A stretch of 64,000 nucleotides of DNA from JAWHTC01 sp032586155 (GCF_032586155.1 NZ_JAWHTC010000003.1:434001-498000); one strand, 5' to 3'. Counted from the stretch's first letter, positions 25,713 to 35,721 are shown. Translations and numbers: made by a program. Notes: generated from the sequence alone by a model not told the origin.

Positions 25713-26417
25713 TTAACCTGCCGGGGCGCCCCGCTCATAAATGATTTGCTGGGCGATCCCGGCAAACAGCAGATAGACGCTGGTGATGATCAACCCCCAA
25801 CTGGCCCAGCTCTGCGGGTGAAAATCGACCCACGCCGCCCAACCGGCAAAGAAGGTCCAGGCCAAAGCCATTGGTAATGTTACATTTCTCCAGCGTTCCG
25901 TGCGCACCGGGTGGACAAATTTCAGCGGCAGGAACATCGCCACGGCCAGTCCTGTCACCAGCGCAAGAATGACCCAGAAATTGGGCGTCAGCGCAAAGAC
26001 GACAATCGCCACCATGTTCCAGCACCCGGGAAAACCGGAAAAGGAATTATCCTTTGTTTTCATGCGCGTATCGGCAAAATACAAGGCGCTGGTAAAGGTG
26101 ATCACGATGATCACAAACCACCCGGTCCACCCCTCGAATAGCCCTGATTTGAACAAGGCAAAGGCGGGAATGAAGACATATGTCAGGTAATCGATAATCA
26201 GATCGAGCAGCACCCCGTCGAACTCGGCTGCGTATTCCTTGACCTGGTATTTGCGCGCCAATGGCCCGTCGAGCCCGTCCACGGCAAAGGCCACCACCAG
26301 CCACAGGAACATCATGTCCCACTGTTTCTGAGTCGCTTCAAGCATCGCCAGCATGGCAAAAACCGCCCCGGTCGCGGTCAGAAGATGAACCGACAATGCC
26401 TTGAATTGGTTTGACAT
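25713..26417 (-). CDS. pcs: Phosphatidylcholine synthase
   Basis: Membrane CDP-alcohol phosphotransferase that makes phosphatidylcholine from CDP-diacylglycerol and choline. 234 residues with about eight membrane helices. The catalytic signature DGLDGPLARK followed by EYAAEFDGVLLDLIID matches the DG..AR...G...D...D pattern as modified in bacterial Pcs. GAGAGGGAGAAA leads directly into ATG 26417. Same direction as xerC, 19 bases after its stop, so they may be co-transcribed by chance. Confidence 0.9.
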   Translation of the reverse strand: MSNQFKALSVHLLTATGAVFAMLAMLEATQKQWDMMFLWLVVAFAVDGLDGPLARKYQVKEYAAEFDGVLLDLIIDYLTYVFIPAFALFKSGLFEGWTGWFVIIVITFTSALYFADTRMKTKDNSFSGFPGCWNMVAIVVFALTPNFWVILALVTGLAVAMFLPLKFVHPVRTERWRNVTLPMALAWTFFAGWAAWVDFHPQSWASWGLIITSVYLLFAGIAQQIIYERGAPAG

Positions 26418-26436
26418 TTTCTCTCCCTCTCCGCGT

Positions 26437-27360
26437 CTACCCGGCCTTGGGATGGGCCTTGTCATAGACTTCCATCAGGCGCGCCTGGTCCACACTAGTA
26501 TAGGCTTGCGTCGTCGAAAGCGAGGCGTGGCCCAACAGCTCCTGAATGCTGCGCAGATCGCCCCCCGCGCTCAGCAAATGCGTGGCAAAGGAATGGCGCA
26601 TCGCGTGCGGCGTGGCGCTCGCCGGTAATCCCAGTTGCGCCCGGACCTGCTCCATTACCTTTTGGATCGCCCGCGGATTGAGCCGCCCCCCGCGGGTGCC
26701 ACGAAACATCGGTCCGTCGTCTTCTTGCGGATAAGGGCATTCGCTCAGATAGCGCTCGACCGCTTGTCGGGCCGCATCGATCACTGGAACAACCCTTTCT
26801 TTACCTCCCTTGCCGACAATACGCAGCACGGGCGGTAAAGGCGCATCGCACCCATTCAAACTCAACGCTTCGGAAATCCGCAGCCCGCAGCCGTACAGAA
26901 GGGTAATCACCGCCATGTCGCGCGCTGCGATCCATGGCTCGGCATGTTGCAGCTCGACCGTGTCGATCATGGCCCGTGCCGCATCCACGGCCAGCGGGCG
27001 CGGCAGCTTGCGCTGGAATTTCGGTGAGCGCGCCGCCAGAACCGCGCTGATTTCGGCGCCTTCGCGCTCGCTCAGCCAACGAAAGAAGCTTTTCACCGAG
27101 GAAAGTTTCCGCGCCAGGCTGCGTGGTCCGACCCCGGTGCCACGGGTGAATACCATCCAGGCGCGCATGTCGCTGATGCTCACGGCCATCAGCGGCTTGA
27201 TCCCCTGGGCCTCGCCCTTGTGTTCGGTGATGAACGCCAGAAACCCACCCACGTCACGGCCATAGGCATCCAGTGTGTTCGGGGACGCACCTTTGAGCGC
27301 TTTTGCGTGCGCCAGCCAGCCCTCAAGCGCATCACGCGCGGCTGGCGAAATCAGGCTCAT
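26437..27360 (-). CDS. xerC: Tyrosine recombinase XerC/XerD type
   Basis: 307 residues. Catalytic residues are in place: Arg in YGCGLRISEAL, Lys in VGKGGKER, His/Arg in HAMRHSFATHLL, His in LGHASLSTTQAY, and the Tyr nucleophile in the same element. The SAM-like N-terminal DNA-binding region precedes it. It overlaps the DUF484 gene by four bases; a DUF484-xerC pairing is common, and supports XerC, the dif-site recombinase that resolves chromosome dimers. Confidence 0.92.
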   Translation of the reverse strand: MSLISPAARDALEGWLAHAKALKGASPNTLDAYGRDVGGFLAFITEHKGEAQGIKPLMAVSISDMRAWMVFTRGTGVGPRSLARKLSSVKSFFRWLSEREGAEISAVLAARSPKFQRKLPRPLAVDAARAMIDTVELQHAEPWIAARDMAVITLLYGCGLRISEALSLNGCDAPLPPVLRIVGKGGKERVVPVIDAARQAVERYLSECPYPQEDDGPMFRGTRGGRLNPRAIQKVMEQVRAQLGLPASATPHAMRHSFATHLLSAGGDLRSIQELLGHASLSTTQAYTSVDQARLMEVYDKAHPKAG

Positions 27361-28064
27361 GACAGCCAGCGGCGCATCGCTCTTTCAAAAACGCCCGCAA
27401 AAAATACAAGAAGATCAGTGCCTTGCTGTGGAGTGAACAAGTGCGGATCCTCTGATCCCATGATCAGCATCCCCGGCAGTTTGCCCTCGCCCAGGTCCAG
27501 CGTCAGGCAGGCCTCGGAGCGGATCCAGCTCGCCTTGTCGCCATAGACATCGTCGTCGCCCTTGTCGATCTGGCGCAATGTCGCCTGCCGCATCGGCGCG
27601 CCGCGCTCGCCGGTGACGTACGCGTCGATATAGCCCGGCTCGGCCACGCTCAGCACCTGGCCCAGCCGTTGCACAGCCGGGTCATCGTCGCTCTGCACCG
27701 ATTCCAGTACCAGCTTGACGCAATCCACCCGCAAAATCTCTGCCACTTCCCCGCTCAGATCGCGCAGGAAGCTTTCAAATTCCGTGGGGTCCAACATCCG
27801 CAGAATGGCTCGATGCACCTGGTTGGTGCCAGCCAGATTTTCGTAGGCCGCCGCAATCACGCTGCGATGGGTGTCTTCAAGCCGGTCCAGCCGGGCTTCA
27901 AGCCGCTCCATCGCGATACCACGCAGATCGACGATATTGCCGCCCATCGAGCGTTCATTGGCCGCGATCAGGGCGCGCATAACGTCCTGATCTTCAAGGA
28001 TAACCTCGGGGTCCGCGATGATTTTCTCGCGAAGGGAATCGTCCATACGGGGCGAACTGCTCAT
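27357..28064 (-). CDS. DUF484 family protein
   Basis: 235 residues. N-terminal helix region with REKIIADPEVILEDQDVMRALI and a GAF-like remainder (RSEACLTLDLGEGKLPGMLIMGSEDPHLFTP) are the hallmarks of DUF484. It overlaps the xerC start by ATGA and is transcribed first. Function unknown. Confidence 0.9.
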   Translation of the reverse strand: MSSSPRMDDSLREKIIADPEVILEDQDVMRALIAANERSMGGNIVDLRGIAMERLEARLDRLEDTHRSVIAAAYENLAGTNQVHRAILRMLDPTEFESFLRDLSGEVAEILRVDCVKLVLESVQSDDDPAVQRLGQVLSVAEPGYIDAYVTGERGAPMRQATLRQIDKGDDDVYGDKASWIRSEACLTLDLGEGKLPGMLIMGSEDPHLFTPQQGTDLLVFFAGVFERAMRRWLS

Positions 28065-28100
28065 TTTTGCCTCGTTAATTTTCGGGCTTTATATCATAGG

Positions 28101-28754
28101 TTACAGAATATTCTGCCCTGTTTTTTCCCAATCGGCCATAAATGCCGCAAGCCCGTTATCGGTCAGCGGGTGCTTGACCATTGCCTTGATCACGTTGGGC
28201 GGCGAGGTGATGACGTCAGCCCCGATGCGGGCACAATCGGCGATGTGATTCACCGACCGGATCGAGGCTGCTAGAATCTCGGTTTCAAACCCGTAGTTGT
28301 CATAGACCTCGCGGATATCGGCAATCAGGTCCATCCCGTCGAGGTTGATGTCATCTAGACGCCCAATGAAGGGGCTGATGAAGCTCGCGCCGGCCTTGGC
28401 GGCAAGGATCGCCTGATTGACGCTGAAGCACAGGGTGACGTTGACCATATTTCCTGCGGAAGACAACACCTTACAGGCTTTCAACCCATCCCATGTCAGC
28501 GGCACTTTCACCGCGATATTATCGGCGATCTTGGCAAGCTTGCGGCCCTCTTCGATCATCGCGTCGGCTTTGAGCGCCACCACTTCGGCACTGACCGGCC
28601 CGTCGATCATCTCGGCGATTTCTTTCGTGACCTCGACAATGTCACGGCCCGACTTCATGATCAGCGACGGGTTGGTGGTCACACCATCTGCCATGCCCAG
28701 GTCGTTCAGCTCGGCAATCGCGTCGACCTCGGCGGTGTCTACAAAAAATTTCAT
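28101..28754 (-). CDS. Transaldolase/fructose-6-phosphate aldolase, short type
   Basis: 217 residues, the compact TalC/FSA class. GVTTNPSLI near residue 24, the Schiff-base lysine in AVKVPLTWDGL, and SFISPFIGRLDDI are all present. Moves a dihydroxyacetone unit in the pentose phosphate pathway, or acts as an aldolase; sequence alone cannot separate the two. Head-to-head with priA. Confidence 0.9.
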   Translation of the reverse strand: MKFFVDTAEVDAIAELNDLGMADGVTTNPSLIMKSGRDIVEVTKEIAEMIDGPVSAEVVALKADAMIEEGRKLAKIADNIAVKVPLTWDGLKACKVLSSAGNMVNVTLCFSVNQAILAAKAGASFISPFIGRLDDINLDGMDLIADIREVYDNYGFETEILAASIRSVNHIADCARIGADVITSPPNVIKAMVKHPLTDNGLAAFMADWEKTGQNIL

Positions 28755-28852
28755 GGTTTTAAACCTTGCGTGGGTTGGGTTTTGTCAGCGGCGGGTTTAA
28801 CCGATAGATTGACCTCTCGAAACCCTTAATCCAACTGGCGGGCATTGCGGGC

Positions 28853-31042
28853 GTGAAAGACTTTTTCGACCAAGGCGATCTTGTTGCGGTGCAAACCACG
28901 CAACCGCTCGACCGGCTGCTCGACTACAAGGCACCCGCCGGCGGCTGTCATGTAGGTGCCTTTGTCGAGGTGCCTCTGGGCCCGCGCAAGGTGATCGGTG
29001 TGGTCTGGGGGCCGGGCAAGGGCGACTATGACCGCTCGAAAATCCGCTCGGTGATCCGGGTGCTCGACGTGGCCCCGATGCGCGAAGAAATGCAGGGCTT
29101 TCTGGAACGCGCCGCCGCCTACACGCTAACGCCCATGTCGGCGATGCTGCGGCTGGCCACCCGTGCGCCGGGCCTGTCCGATCCGCCCTCGATGCGCAAG
29201 GTTTACCGCCCCGGAGCGGGTGAGCCGGACCGAATGACCGATGCCCGCGCCCGCGTGATGGCAGCTTTGGCCGAGTACGGCGGGTTATCCTTTACTTTGA
29301 AAGAGTTGTCGCAGGCAGCTGGCGTAACACCTTCAGTGGTCAAGGGTCTTGTTAAACAAGGCGTTGTTCGGGAAGAGGACACGCCGCGCGATGTCCCGTT
29401 TCCCTATCTCGACGTTGATTTCGGCGGCAAGGATCTGACGGGCGATCAGGCCGGTGCGGTTGCAACGCTCAACGTAGGCATCAGTGCCGGAACCTATGGC
29501 ACAACGCTTCTGCGCGGGGTGACAGGGTCGGGCAAGACCGAGGTCTATCTCGAAGCGGTTGCCGAAAGCTTGCGCCAAAAACGGCAAGCTCTGGTTCTCT
29601 TGCCTGAGATTGCCCTGACGGCCGAGTTCATGACGCGGGTCGAGGCGCGTTTCGGGGCCAAACCCGCCGAATGGCACTCGGGTGTGACCATGACCGAACG
29701 CCGCCGGGCGTGGAAGATGGTTGGGCAGGGCGGAGCCCAGCTGGTTGTCGGCGCACGCTCGGCGTTGTTTCTGCCGTTCCTTGATCTGGGTCTGATCGTC
29801 GTCGATGAAGAGCATGATACCTCCTACAAACAAGAGGATAGCGTGCTTTACAACGCTCGCGATATGGCCGTTTTACGCGCCTCGCTGTGTTCCGCACAGG
29901 TGATCCTCGCTTCGGCTACGCCGTCGCTTGAAAGCTGGGCCAACGCCGATGCGGGCAAATATACCAAGCTGGAATTGACCGCGCGCTTTGGCACGGCGGT
30001 GCTTCCGAAAATGCGGGCGCTGGACATGCGTGGGGTGCAACTGCCGTCGAACCGCTGGATTTCACCCGAACTGGCGGGCGCGGTGAAATCGCGTGTCGAA
30101 AATGGCGAGCAGGCGCTGTTGTTCATCAACCGGCGCGGCTATGCACCGGTCACGATCTGTCGCGCCTGCGGGTTCCAGATCGGTTGTGACCACTGCGACG
30201 CGCGTATGGTTGAACATCGTTTCCTGAAGCGGCTGATCTGTCACCAATGCGGTGAAAGCAAACCCATCCCCGAAGCCTGCCCTTCTTGTCAGGCCGAGGG
30301 TAAACTGGCCGCCGTCGGGCCGGGCGTGGAACGCCTGACCGAAGAAGCGACCGAACTGTTCCCCGACGCTCGAATCGCCACCCTGTCGTCGGATCTGTTC
30401 GGCTCTGCGCGCGCTTTGAAGGCTGGTATCGAAAACATTGCCGAGGGCGGCGCGGACATCATCATCGGTACGCAACTGGTTGCAAAGGGGCATAATTTCC
30501 CGCTGCTGACTCTTGTGGGCGTGATCGATGCTGACCTCGGATTGCAAGGTTCAGACCTGCGCGCCGCGGAAAGAACCTTTCAATTGATGCGCCAGGTGTC
30601 GGGCCGGGCCGGGCGCGCCGACAAACCCGGCGAGGCAATCTTGCAGACCTATCAACCCGAACACCCCGTCATTCGCGCCATCCTTGCGGGTGAAGAAGAG
30701 GCATTCTGGAAGGCTGAGGCGGATGAGCGCCGCCGGGCCGGAGTGCCGCCCTATGGCCGAATGGCCGGGATCATCCTGTCGGCGCCGGATGTGCAGACGG
30801 TGTTTGATCTGGGCACCGAATTGGCCCGCCGTGATGGGCCGCTCAGGCAGGTCGGGGCGCAGGTGTTTGGCCCGGCGCCAGCGCCGATTGCCCGGATCAG
30901 AGGGCGCCACCGGGTGCGCCTGCTGGTCAAGGCCCCGAAGGGTGTGGCGTTGCAACAAGCGGTGGCGAAGTGGATTGGTGGCGTCAGGCCCGGCAACAAC
31001 GTCCGCCTGACCGTCGATATCGACCCGCAGAGCTTCTATTGA
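28853..31042 (+). CDS. priA: Primosomal replication restart helicase PriA
   Basis: 729 residues. Walker A GVTGSGKTEVYL, the DEEH box in VVDEEHDTSYKQ, and the eight zinc cysteines in four pairs (CRAC, CDHC, CHQC, CPSC) are intact, so a functional 3'-5' helicase that restarts stalled forks is likely. The start is a GTG at 28853; the N-terminal 3'-end-binding domain follows. Confidence 0.96.
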   Translation: MKDFFDQGDLVAVQTTQPLDRLLDYKAPAGGCHVGAFVEVPLGPRKVIGVVWGPGKGDYDRSKIRSVIRVLDVAPMREEMQGFLERAAAYTLTPMSAMLRLATRAPGLSDPPSMRKVYRPGAGEPDRMTDARARVMAALAEYGGLSFTLKELSQAAGVTPSVVKGLVKQGVVREEDTPRDVPFPYLDVDFGGKDLTGDQAGAVATLNVGISAGTYGTTLLRGVTGSGKTEVYLEAVAESLRQKRQALVLLPEIALTAEFMTRVEARFGAKPAEWHSGVTMTERRRAWKMVGQGGAQLVVGARSALFLPFLDLGLIVVDEEHDTSYKQEDSVLYNARDMAVLRASLCSAQVILASATPSLESWANADAGKYTKLELTARFGTAVLPKMRALDMRGVQLPSNRWISPELAGAVKSRVENGEQALLFINRRGYAPVTICRACGFQIGCDHCDARMVEHRFLKRLICHQCGESKPIPEACPSCQAEGKLAAVGPGVERLTEEATELFPDARIATLSSDLFGSARALKAGIENIAEGGADIIIGTQLVAKGHNFPLLTLVGVIDADLGLQGSDLRAAERTFQLMRQVSGRAGRADKPGEAILQTYQPEHPVIRAILAGEEEAFWKAEADERRRAGVPPYGRMAGIILSAPDVQTVFDLGTELARRDGPLRQVGAQVFGPAPAPIARIRGRHRVRLLVKAPKGVALQQAVAKWIGGVRPGNNVRLTVDIDPQSFY

Positions 31043-31046
31043 GCAC

Positions 31047-32108
31047 CTAGACGGTGGCGGCCACGCGGCTTTGATCGAACAGGATATCCGTGGCCATCGC
31101 GCCAACCCACATCGAGAACAGTGCCAGCCAGGCCGTCCCGGCAAAGACCGACCCGCCGGTCACGCCCGCGCCGATGGCACAGCCTCCTGCCAGCATCGCG
31201 CCGAACCCCATCAGCACTGCGCCGATCATCGCCCGGCGCATGCGCGAGGTGTCGGAAAAGCCCTGGAACTTGAACTCGCGCGCCAGGACAGAGGACGCGA
31301 ACGACCCGACTACAACGCCGATCACCAGCCCGACGTCGAACCCGAGGATCGTGTCGCGTTCCAGGAAGAACATCAGAGTATGCGCGGAAGGTCCTGAAAA
31401 CGTGACGGATTTGATCGCCACGGGCTCGAACGCCACCTGGCTGAGCGAAAAGATCAGAACGTAGCCCAGCGCGACGGCGAACCCGACGCCCGAGGCGAAG
31501 ACGAGCCGTGTCCAGCCGATCCTGTATTGCGCTGACAGGATCAGCGCCAGCACAGCAAAACCCAGGCCGATCAGCAGGCCAGAAATCTTCGGCAGGCCGA
31601 AATAGGACAGCAAATCAACGTTTTGTCCGCCAGTTGTGATCCAAAGCGAAGCCAGGTAATCCCGCGCCGGCGACAACCAGCCTGATAGCGCCATCTGCGC
31701 CACAACGGCAAAGATCAGCCCTGACACGATTGAGCGCAGGTTGCCGGTTGCTGCCAGAACCAGAAGCCGCCCGGAACAGCCGCGTGCCAACACCATGCCG
31801 ATGCCAAACAGAAGCCCACCAATGATGGCACCCGACCAACTGCCGGGAATGGCCATGACGCGGGCGTCTTCGCTGCGCATCAACCCCAATAACTCCGCCC
31901 CCTGGACCCAGACAATGGCGGTGGAAATGGTCAAGAGCCAAACCGCAACCTTGTCTTGCATTACCCCGCGGGCAAACTCGACCGTCGCCGCACGCAGGCA
32001 GAACCGCGAACGTTGGGCCGCCACTCCGAAGACCAGACCGGTGATCAGACCTAAAAGGGCCGCGGTCCGGCTTTCACCAATCATTTCGATAAGTTGTACA
32101 AGATCCAT
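31047..32108 (-). CDS. YeeE/YedE (DUF395) family transporter, thiosulfate-type
   Basis: 353 residues, nine or ten membrane segments. The family cysteine motifs are present: SRFCLRAA near residue 37, ARGCSGRLLVLA near 110 and GGCAIGAGVTGG near the C-terminus. Related proteins (TsuA/YeeE) import thiosulfate through a relay of such cysteines. It converges with priA and is divergent from an MFS transporter with an FNR-like box between them. Confidence 0.85.
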   Translation of the reverse strand: MDLVQLIEMIGESRTAALLGLITGLVFGVAAQRSRFCLRAATVEFARGVMQDKVAVWLLTISTAIVWVQGAELLGLMRSEDARVMAIPGSWSGAIIGGLLFGIGMVLARGCSGRLLVLAATGNLRSIVSGLIFAVVAQMALSGWLSPARDYLASLWITTGGQNVDLLSYFGLPKISGLLIGLGFAVLALILSAQYRIGWTRLVFASGVGFAVALGYVLIFSLSQVAFEPVAIKSVTFSGPSAHTLMFFLERDTILGFDVGLVIGVVVGSFASSVLAREFKFQGFSDTSRMRRAMIGAVLMGFGAMLAGGCAIGAGVTGGSVFAGTAWLALFSMWVGAMATDILFDQSRVAATV

Positions 32109-32163
32109 GCCACACCGCTCCGATGATTCCTGTGGACAAATGCAGTTTTTCTAATATGACACA

Positions 32164-32177
32164 TTGATCTAGATCAC
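32164..32177. promoter_or_regulatory. FNR/Dnr-like box between yeeE-type and MFS genes
   Basis: TTGATCTAGATCAC matches the TTGAT-n4-ATCAA consensus of FNR/CRP-family oxygen or nitric-oxide regulators at all but the last base. It is about 56 bases before the YeeE start and 39 before the MFS start, so could control one or both. Consensus match only. Confidence 0.5.
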
Positions 32178-32216
32178 TAGGCTGGGAATGTGCGGCGAAA
32201 AGACGTATGCCGGGCC

Positions 32217-33452
32217 ATGACCAAGACGATTCCCATATCCGATGCGGCGTCCCTTCCAATTTGGCGGCGGCCGGTGAGTTTGTTGTTCGTGATGGCGGCG
32301 GCGATGCCGATTGCTTTTGCCACCTGGTCGGCACTTCTAAACAATTTCATCATCGAGGTGGGCGGGTTCGACGGGTCCGACAATGGCTGGCTGCATACGG
32401 TTCGGGAAATCCCGGGCTTTCTGGCCATCGGGGTGATTGCCATCATCATTTTCGTCCGCGAGCAAGTGCTCGGCATCGTGTCACTGATCCTGCTGGGCGT
32501 GGCGACGGCGGTGACCGCATATTTTCCATCGATGGGCGGCATTTTGACAATAACCATGCTGTCGAGCATCGGCTTTCACTACTACGAGACGGTCAACCAG
32601 TCGCTTCAGTTGCAATGGTTGCCAAAGGATCGTGCTCCGAAAGTTCTGGGGGTGCTTCTCGCGGTTGGATCGGCGGCAACTCTGGTGGCGTATGGGTTGA
32701 TCGTTCTCACCTGGAAGAGTTTCGATCTGAGTTACAGCTTCGTCTACCTGACTGCTGGTGGCGTCACCGCTGCCATCGCGATCTTTTGCCTTTTTGCCTA
32801 TCCGCAATTCGAGGCCCCGCATCCGCAGCGCAAACAGATGATCCTGCGAAGACGGTATTGGCTTTACTATGCACTCCAGTTCATGTCCGGCGCCCGGCGG
32901 CAGATCTTCATGGTCTTTGCCGGCTTCATGATGGTCGAGAAATTCGGCTTCGAAGTGCACGAGGTCACGGCGCTTTACCTTATCAACCTGGTGATCAACA
33001 TTTTTGTTGCCCCCCTTCTGGGACAGGCGGTGGCGAAGTTTGGTGAGCGAAATGCACTGGTGTTTGAATATGTAGGTCTGGTGTCCGTGTTTCTGGCCTA
33101 TGGCGGGATCTACTATTTCGGCTGGGGGGTTGTGCTTGCGGCGACGCTGTACGTGATTGATCACATGTTCTTTGCCCTGGCTTTGGCACTGAAAACCTAT
33201 TTCCAAAAGATCGCCGATCCTGGAGATATCGCCCCGACCGCTGCCGTGGCCTTTACGATCAACCATATAGCAGCTGTGGTCCTGCCTGCATTGCTCGGCT
33301 ATCTCTGGCTGGTCTCGCCCGGGGCCGTGTTCATGTTGGCGGCGATGATGGCCGGGGTGTCGCTCTTGCTGGCGCTGTTGATCCCGCGCCACCCGGAGCC
33401 GGGCAATGAAACCATTTTCACGCGGTTCGTTGCCACGCGTCCGGCCGAATAG
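32217..33452 (+). CDS. Major facilitator superfamily transporter
   Basis: About 411 residues with twelve predicted membrane segments. No sugar- or drug-transporter signature is recognisable; WSALLNNFIIEVGGFDGSDNGWLHTVREIPGFLA between segments 1 and 2 is distinctive but I cannot assign a substrate. The frame also opens at GTG 32190; ATG 32217 is chosen because the earlier start would add a basic stretch unlike transporter N-termini. Its MATE neighbour starts 3 bases after its stop. Confidence 0.8.
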   Translation: MTKTIPISDAASLPIWRRPVSLLFVMAAAMPIAFATWSALLNNFIIEVGGFDGSDNGWLHTVREIPGFLAIGVIAIIIFVREQVLGIVSLILLGVATAVTAYFPSMGGILTITMLSSIGFHYYETVNQSLQLQWLPKDRAPKVLGVLLAVGSAATLVAYGLIVLTWKSFDLSYSFVYLTAGGVTAAIAIFCLFAYPQFEAPHPQRKQMILRRRYWLYYALQFMSGARRQIFMVFAGFMMVEKFGFEVHEVTALYLINLVINIFVAPLLGQAVAKFGERNALVFEYVGLVSVFLAYGGIYYFGWGVVLAATLYVIDHMFFALALALKTYFQKIADPGDIAPTAAVAFTINHIAAVVLPALLGYLWLVSPGAVFMLAAMMAGVSLLLALLIPRHPEPGNETIFTRFVATRPAE

Positions 33453-33455
33453 GTC

Positions 33456-34850
33456 ATGTCGCGCGACGCCCGATTTCTGACTGGTCCGACCATGGGCCAC
33501 GTGGCGCGCATGACCTTGACCGGGGCGATGGGGATCACCTTTGTTTTCTTGGTCGATGCCGCCAATCTCTTCTGGATTTCACAGCTCGGCGACGAGAGGT
33601 TGATGGCGGCCATCGGCTTTGCTTTTGCGATACAGTTCTTCTCGGTCTCGTCTGGTGTGGGGTTGATGATTGCGGCCACCGCGCTGGTTTCGCGCCGTAT
33701 AGGGCAGGGAGACCGGGCGGGCGCGCGGCACTTGGCAACGGCGGCGATGGTAATGACCTGCGGTATCCAAAGCCTGGTGGCGCTGTTGATCATCCTGTTT
33801 CGCTGGCAACTTCTGGACATGGTCGGCGCGGAAGGCGAGACCCGGACCCTGGCGGCACGTTACCTGGTGATGACCGTGCCGTCGCTGGCCTTGATGGCGA
33901 TCGGCCTCATCGGTTCGGCGGCGTTGCGTGCCGAGGGCGACGGCAAACGGGCGATGTTCGTCACCCTGACCTCGGGCTCGGTCAGCATGGTGGTCGATCC
34001 GATCCTTATATTGTGGTTGGGGATGGGGCTGGATGGCGCGGCAACCGCCCTGGTGATCAGCCGTCTGGTGCTGACCGTCATGGCGTTGCGCTTTGCCACT
34101 GGCACCAATGACCTTCTGGCCTGGCCCAGCCTGTGGGCGGTTCGTGAACATGCGCGCGCTTTCCTGGGACTGGCCGCACCGGCTATTCTGACACAACTCA
34201 GCGCCCCGTTCGGCAACTACCTGCTGACCGGTGTCATGGCCCAGTTCGGTGATGGCGCGGTGGCGGCTTGGGCCGTGGTCAACCGGCTCTATGTCATGGC
34301 CTTTGGCGGCATTTTCTCGCTCAGCGGCGCCATCGGCGGGATCTTCGGGCAAAATTACGGTGCCCGGCTTTATGACAGGCTGCACAGCACTTATCGCGAT
34401 GCGCTGATCTTCTGTATCCTGTATTCTCTGGTCGCCTGGGGGGCGCTGATGTTGGTGACACCGCTGGTGGTGCGGGGCTTCGGCCTTGATGCCGCAGGTG
34501 AAGAGGTGCTGCGCGCCTTTACTTTCACCACCGGGGCGGCACAGATGGTGATGGGCATGGTTTATGTCTCGAACGCGGCCTTCAACGCGCTGGGGCGGCC
34601 GATGCGTTCAACCCTGGTCAACTGGCTGCGAGACGGGGTGCTGTTGCTGCCAGTGGCGTGGTGGACGGCCGGTATTTGGGCCGCACCTGGTGTTATCTAT
34701 GGCCAGGCCATGGTCGGGGTATTGGTCGGCATCCTGGCGGCGCTCTGGGCCTGGCGATTTGTTCATCGGTTCCGGGCCGATGCGGGGTCGGCGCTTGACC
34801 TGACCGCGCGCCGGGGCTACCGCGACGTGAACAGATACCGGAGGCGTTGA
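33456..34850 (+). CDS. MATE family efflux transporter
   Basis: 464 residues, about twelve membrane segments. Two MATE halves are visible: MTLTGAMGITFVFLVDAANLFWIS with IGFAFAIQFF, and the second copy LAAPAILTQLSAPFGNYLLTGVMA with SLSGAIGGIFGQNYGA. Sodium- or proton-driven drug or metabolite export is the usual role. Tightly packed with the MFS gene before and prmA after (one base apart). Confidence 0.88.
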   Translation: MSRDARFLTGPTMGHVARMTLTGAMGITFVFLVDAANLFWISQLGDERLMAAIGFAFAIQFFSVSSGVGLMIAATALVSRRIGQGDRAGARHLATAAMVMTCGIQSLVALLIILFRWQLLDMVGAEGETRTLAARYLVMTVPSLALMAIGLIGSAALRAEGDGKRAMFVTLTSGSVSMVVDPILILWLGMGLDGAATALVISRLVLTVMALRFATGTNDLLAWPSLWAVREHARAFLGLAAPAILTQLSAPFGNYLLTGVMAQFGDGAVAAWAVVNRLYVMAFGGIFSLSGAIGGIFGQNYGARLYDRLHSTYRDALIFCILYSLVAWGALMLVTPLVVRGFGLDAAGEEVLRAFTFTTGAAQMVMGMVYVSNAAFNALGRPMRSTLVNWLRDGVLLLPVAWWTAGIWAAPGVIYGQAMVGVLVGILAALWAWRFVHRFRADAGSALDLTARRGYRDVNRYRRR

Positions 34851-34851
34851 C

Positions 34852-35721
34852 GTGCCCACCTTTACTGCCCTGACCACCCTGACCGGAAAAGCCGCGGCGC
34901 AAGCCTTGGGAGAAGCGATGGAACACCTGACCCCGGAACCCACCGGCGTAGGTGTTTTTGAAATCGAGGACGGCTCGGGCCTGTGGGAAGTAGGCGGATA
35001 CTTTACCGAAGAACCGGACAAGGCCGGTCTGGCTTTGCTTGAAGCGATGTTCGACGCCAAACCATTCAGCATTTCCGAATTGCCCGAAACCGATTGGGTT
35101 GCCGAGGTCAAACGCGAGTTGGCCCCGGTCGAGGCCGGGCGGTTCTTTGTCTATGGCAGCCACGACGCTGACAAAGTGCCCGAAGGAGTTGAACCGCTGT
35201 TGATCGAGGCAGCGATGGCGTTTGGCACCGGGCACCATGGCACAACGCTGGGCTGCCTGCGGGCGTTGGATCATCTGATTGGACAAGGGTTTCACGCAAG
35301 AAACGCAGTTGACATTGGCTGTGGCACTGCCGTTCTGGCGATGGCCGCGGCGCGGATCTGGCCTGAGCCGGTGTTGGCCAGCGACATTGATGAGGTCGCC
35401 GTCGATGTGGCGTTGGCCAATGTCCGGGCAAATGGGCTGGAGAAGCGAGTCCGCTGCGTCGAGGCTGCCGGGTTCGATCACCCGGACCTGCGCGCGGCTG
35501 CGCCTTTTGATCTGATCTTTGCCAATATTCTCAAAGGGCCACTGATCGCGCTGGCCTCGGATATGGGCGTGTCACTGGCCCCGGGCGGCAGGGCGATTCT
35601 GTCCGGTATTCTGAACGAGCAGGCCGACGAGGTGATCGAGCATTATGCACGATCTGGCATCAATCTTGTGTCCCGCGATGAGATTGGTGAATGGACCACG
35701 CTTCTGCTTGAAAAACCCTAA
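34852..35721 (+). CDS. prmA: Ribosomal protein L11 methyltransferase
   Basis: 289 residues. SAM site DIGCGTAVLAMAAA, substrate loop AMAFGTGHHGTTLGCL and catalytic-region FANILKGPL are typical of PrmA, which trimethylates ribosomal protein L11. GTG start at 34852 follows GGAGGC by 5 bases. Confidence 0.93.
   Translation: MPTFTALTTLTGKAAAQALGEAMEHLTPEPTGVGVFEIEDGSGLWEVGGYFTEEPDKAGLALLEAMFDAKPFSISELPETDWVAEVKRELAPVEAGRFFVYGSHDADKVPEGVEPLLIEAAMAFGTGHHGTTLGCLRALDHLIGQGFHARNAVDIGCGTAVLAMAAARIWPEPVLASDIDEVAVDVALANVRANGLEKRVRCVEAAGFDHPDLRAAAPFDLIFANILKGPLIALASDMGVSLAPGGRAILSGILNEQADEVIEHYARSGINLVSRDEIGEWTTLLLEKP

Noticed and set aside
32164..32177. Considered as a CRP-type (TGTGA-n6-TCACA) site
   Set aside because: The half-sites TTGAT/ATCA fit the FNR/Dnr consensus and not the CRP one.
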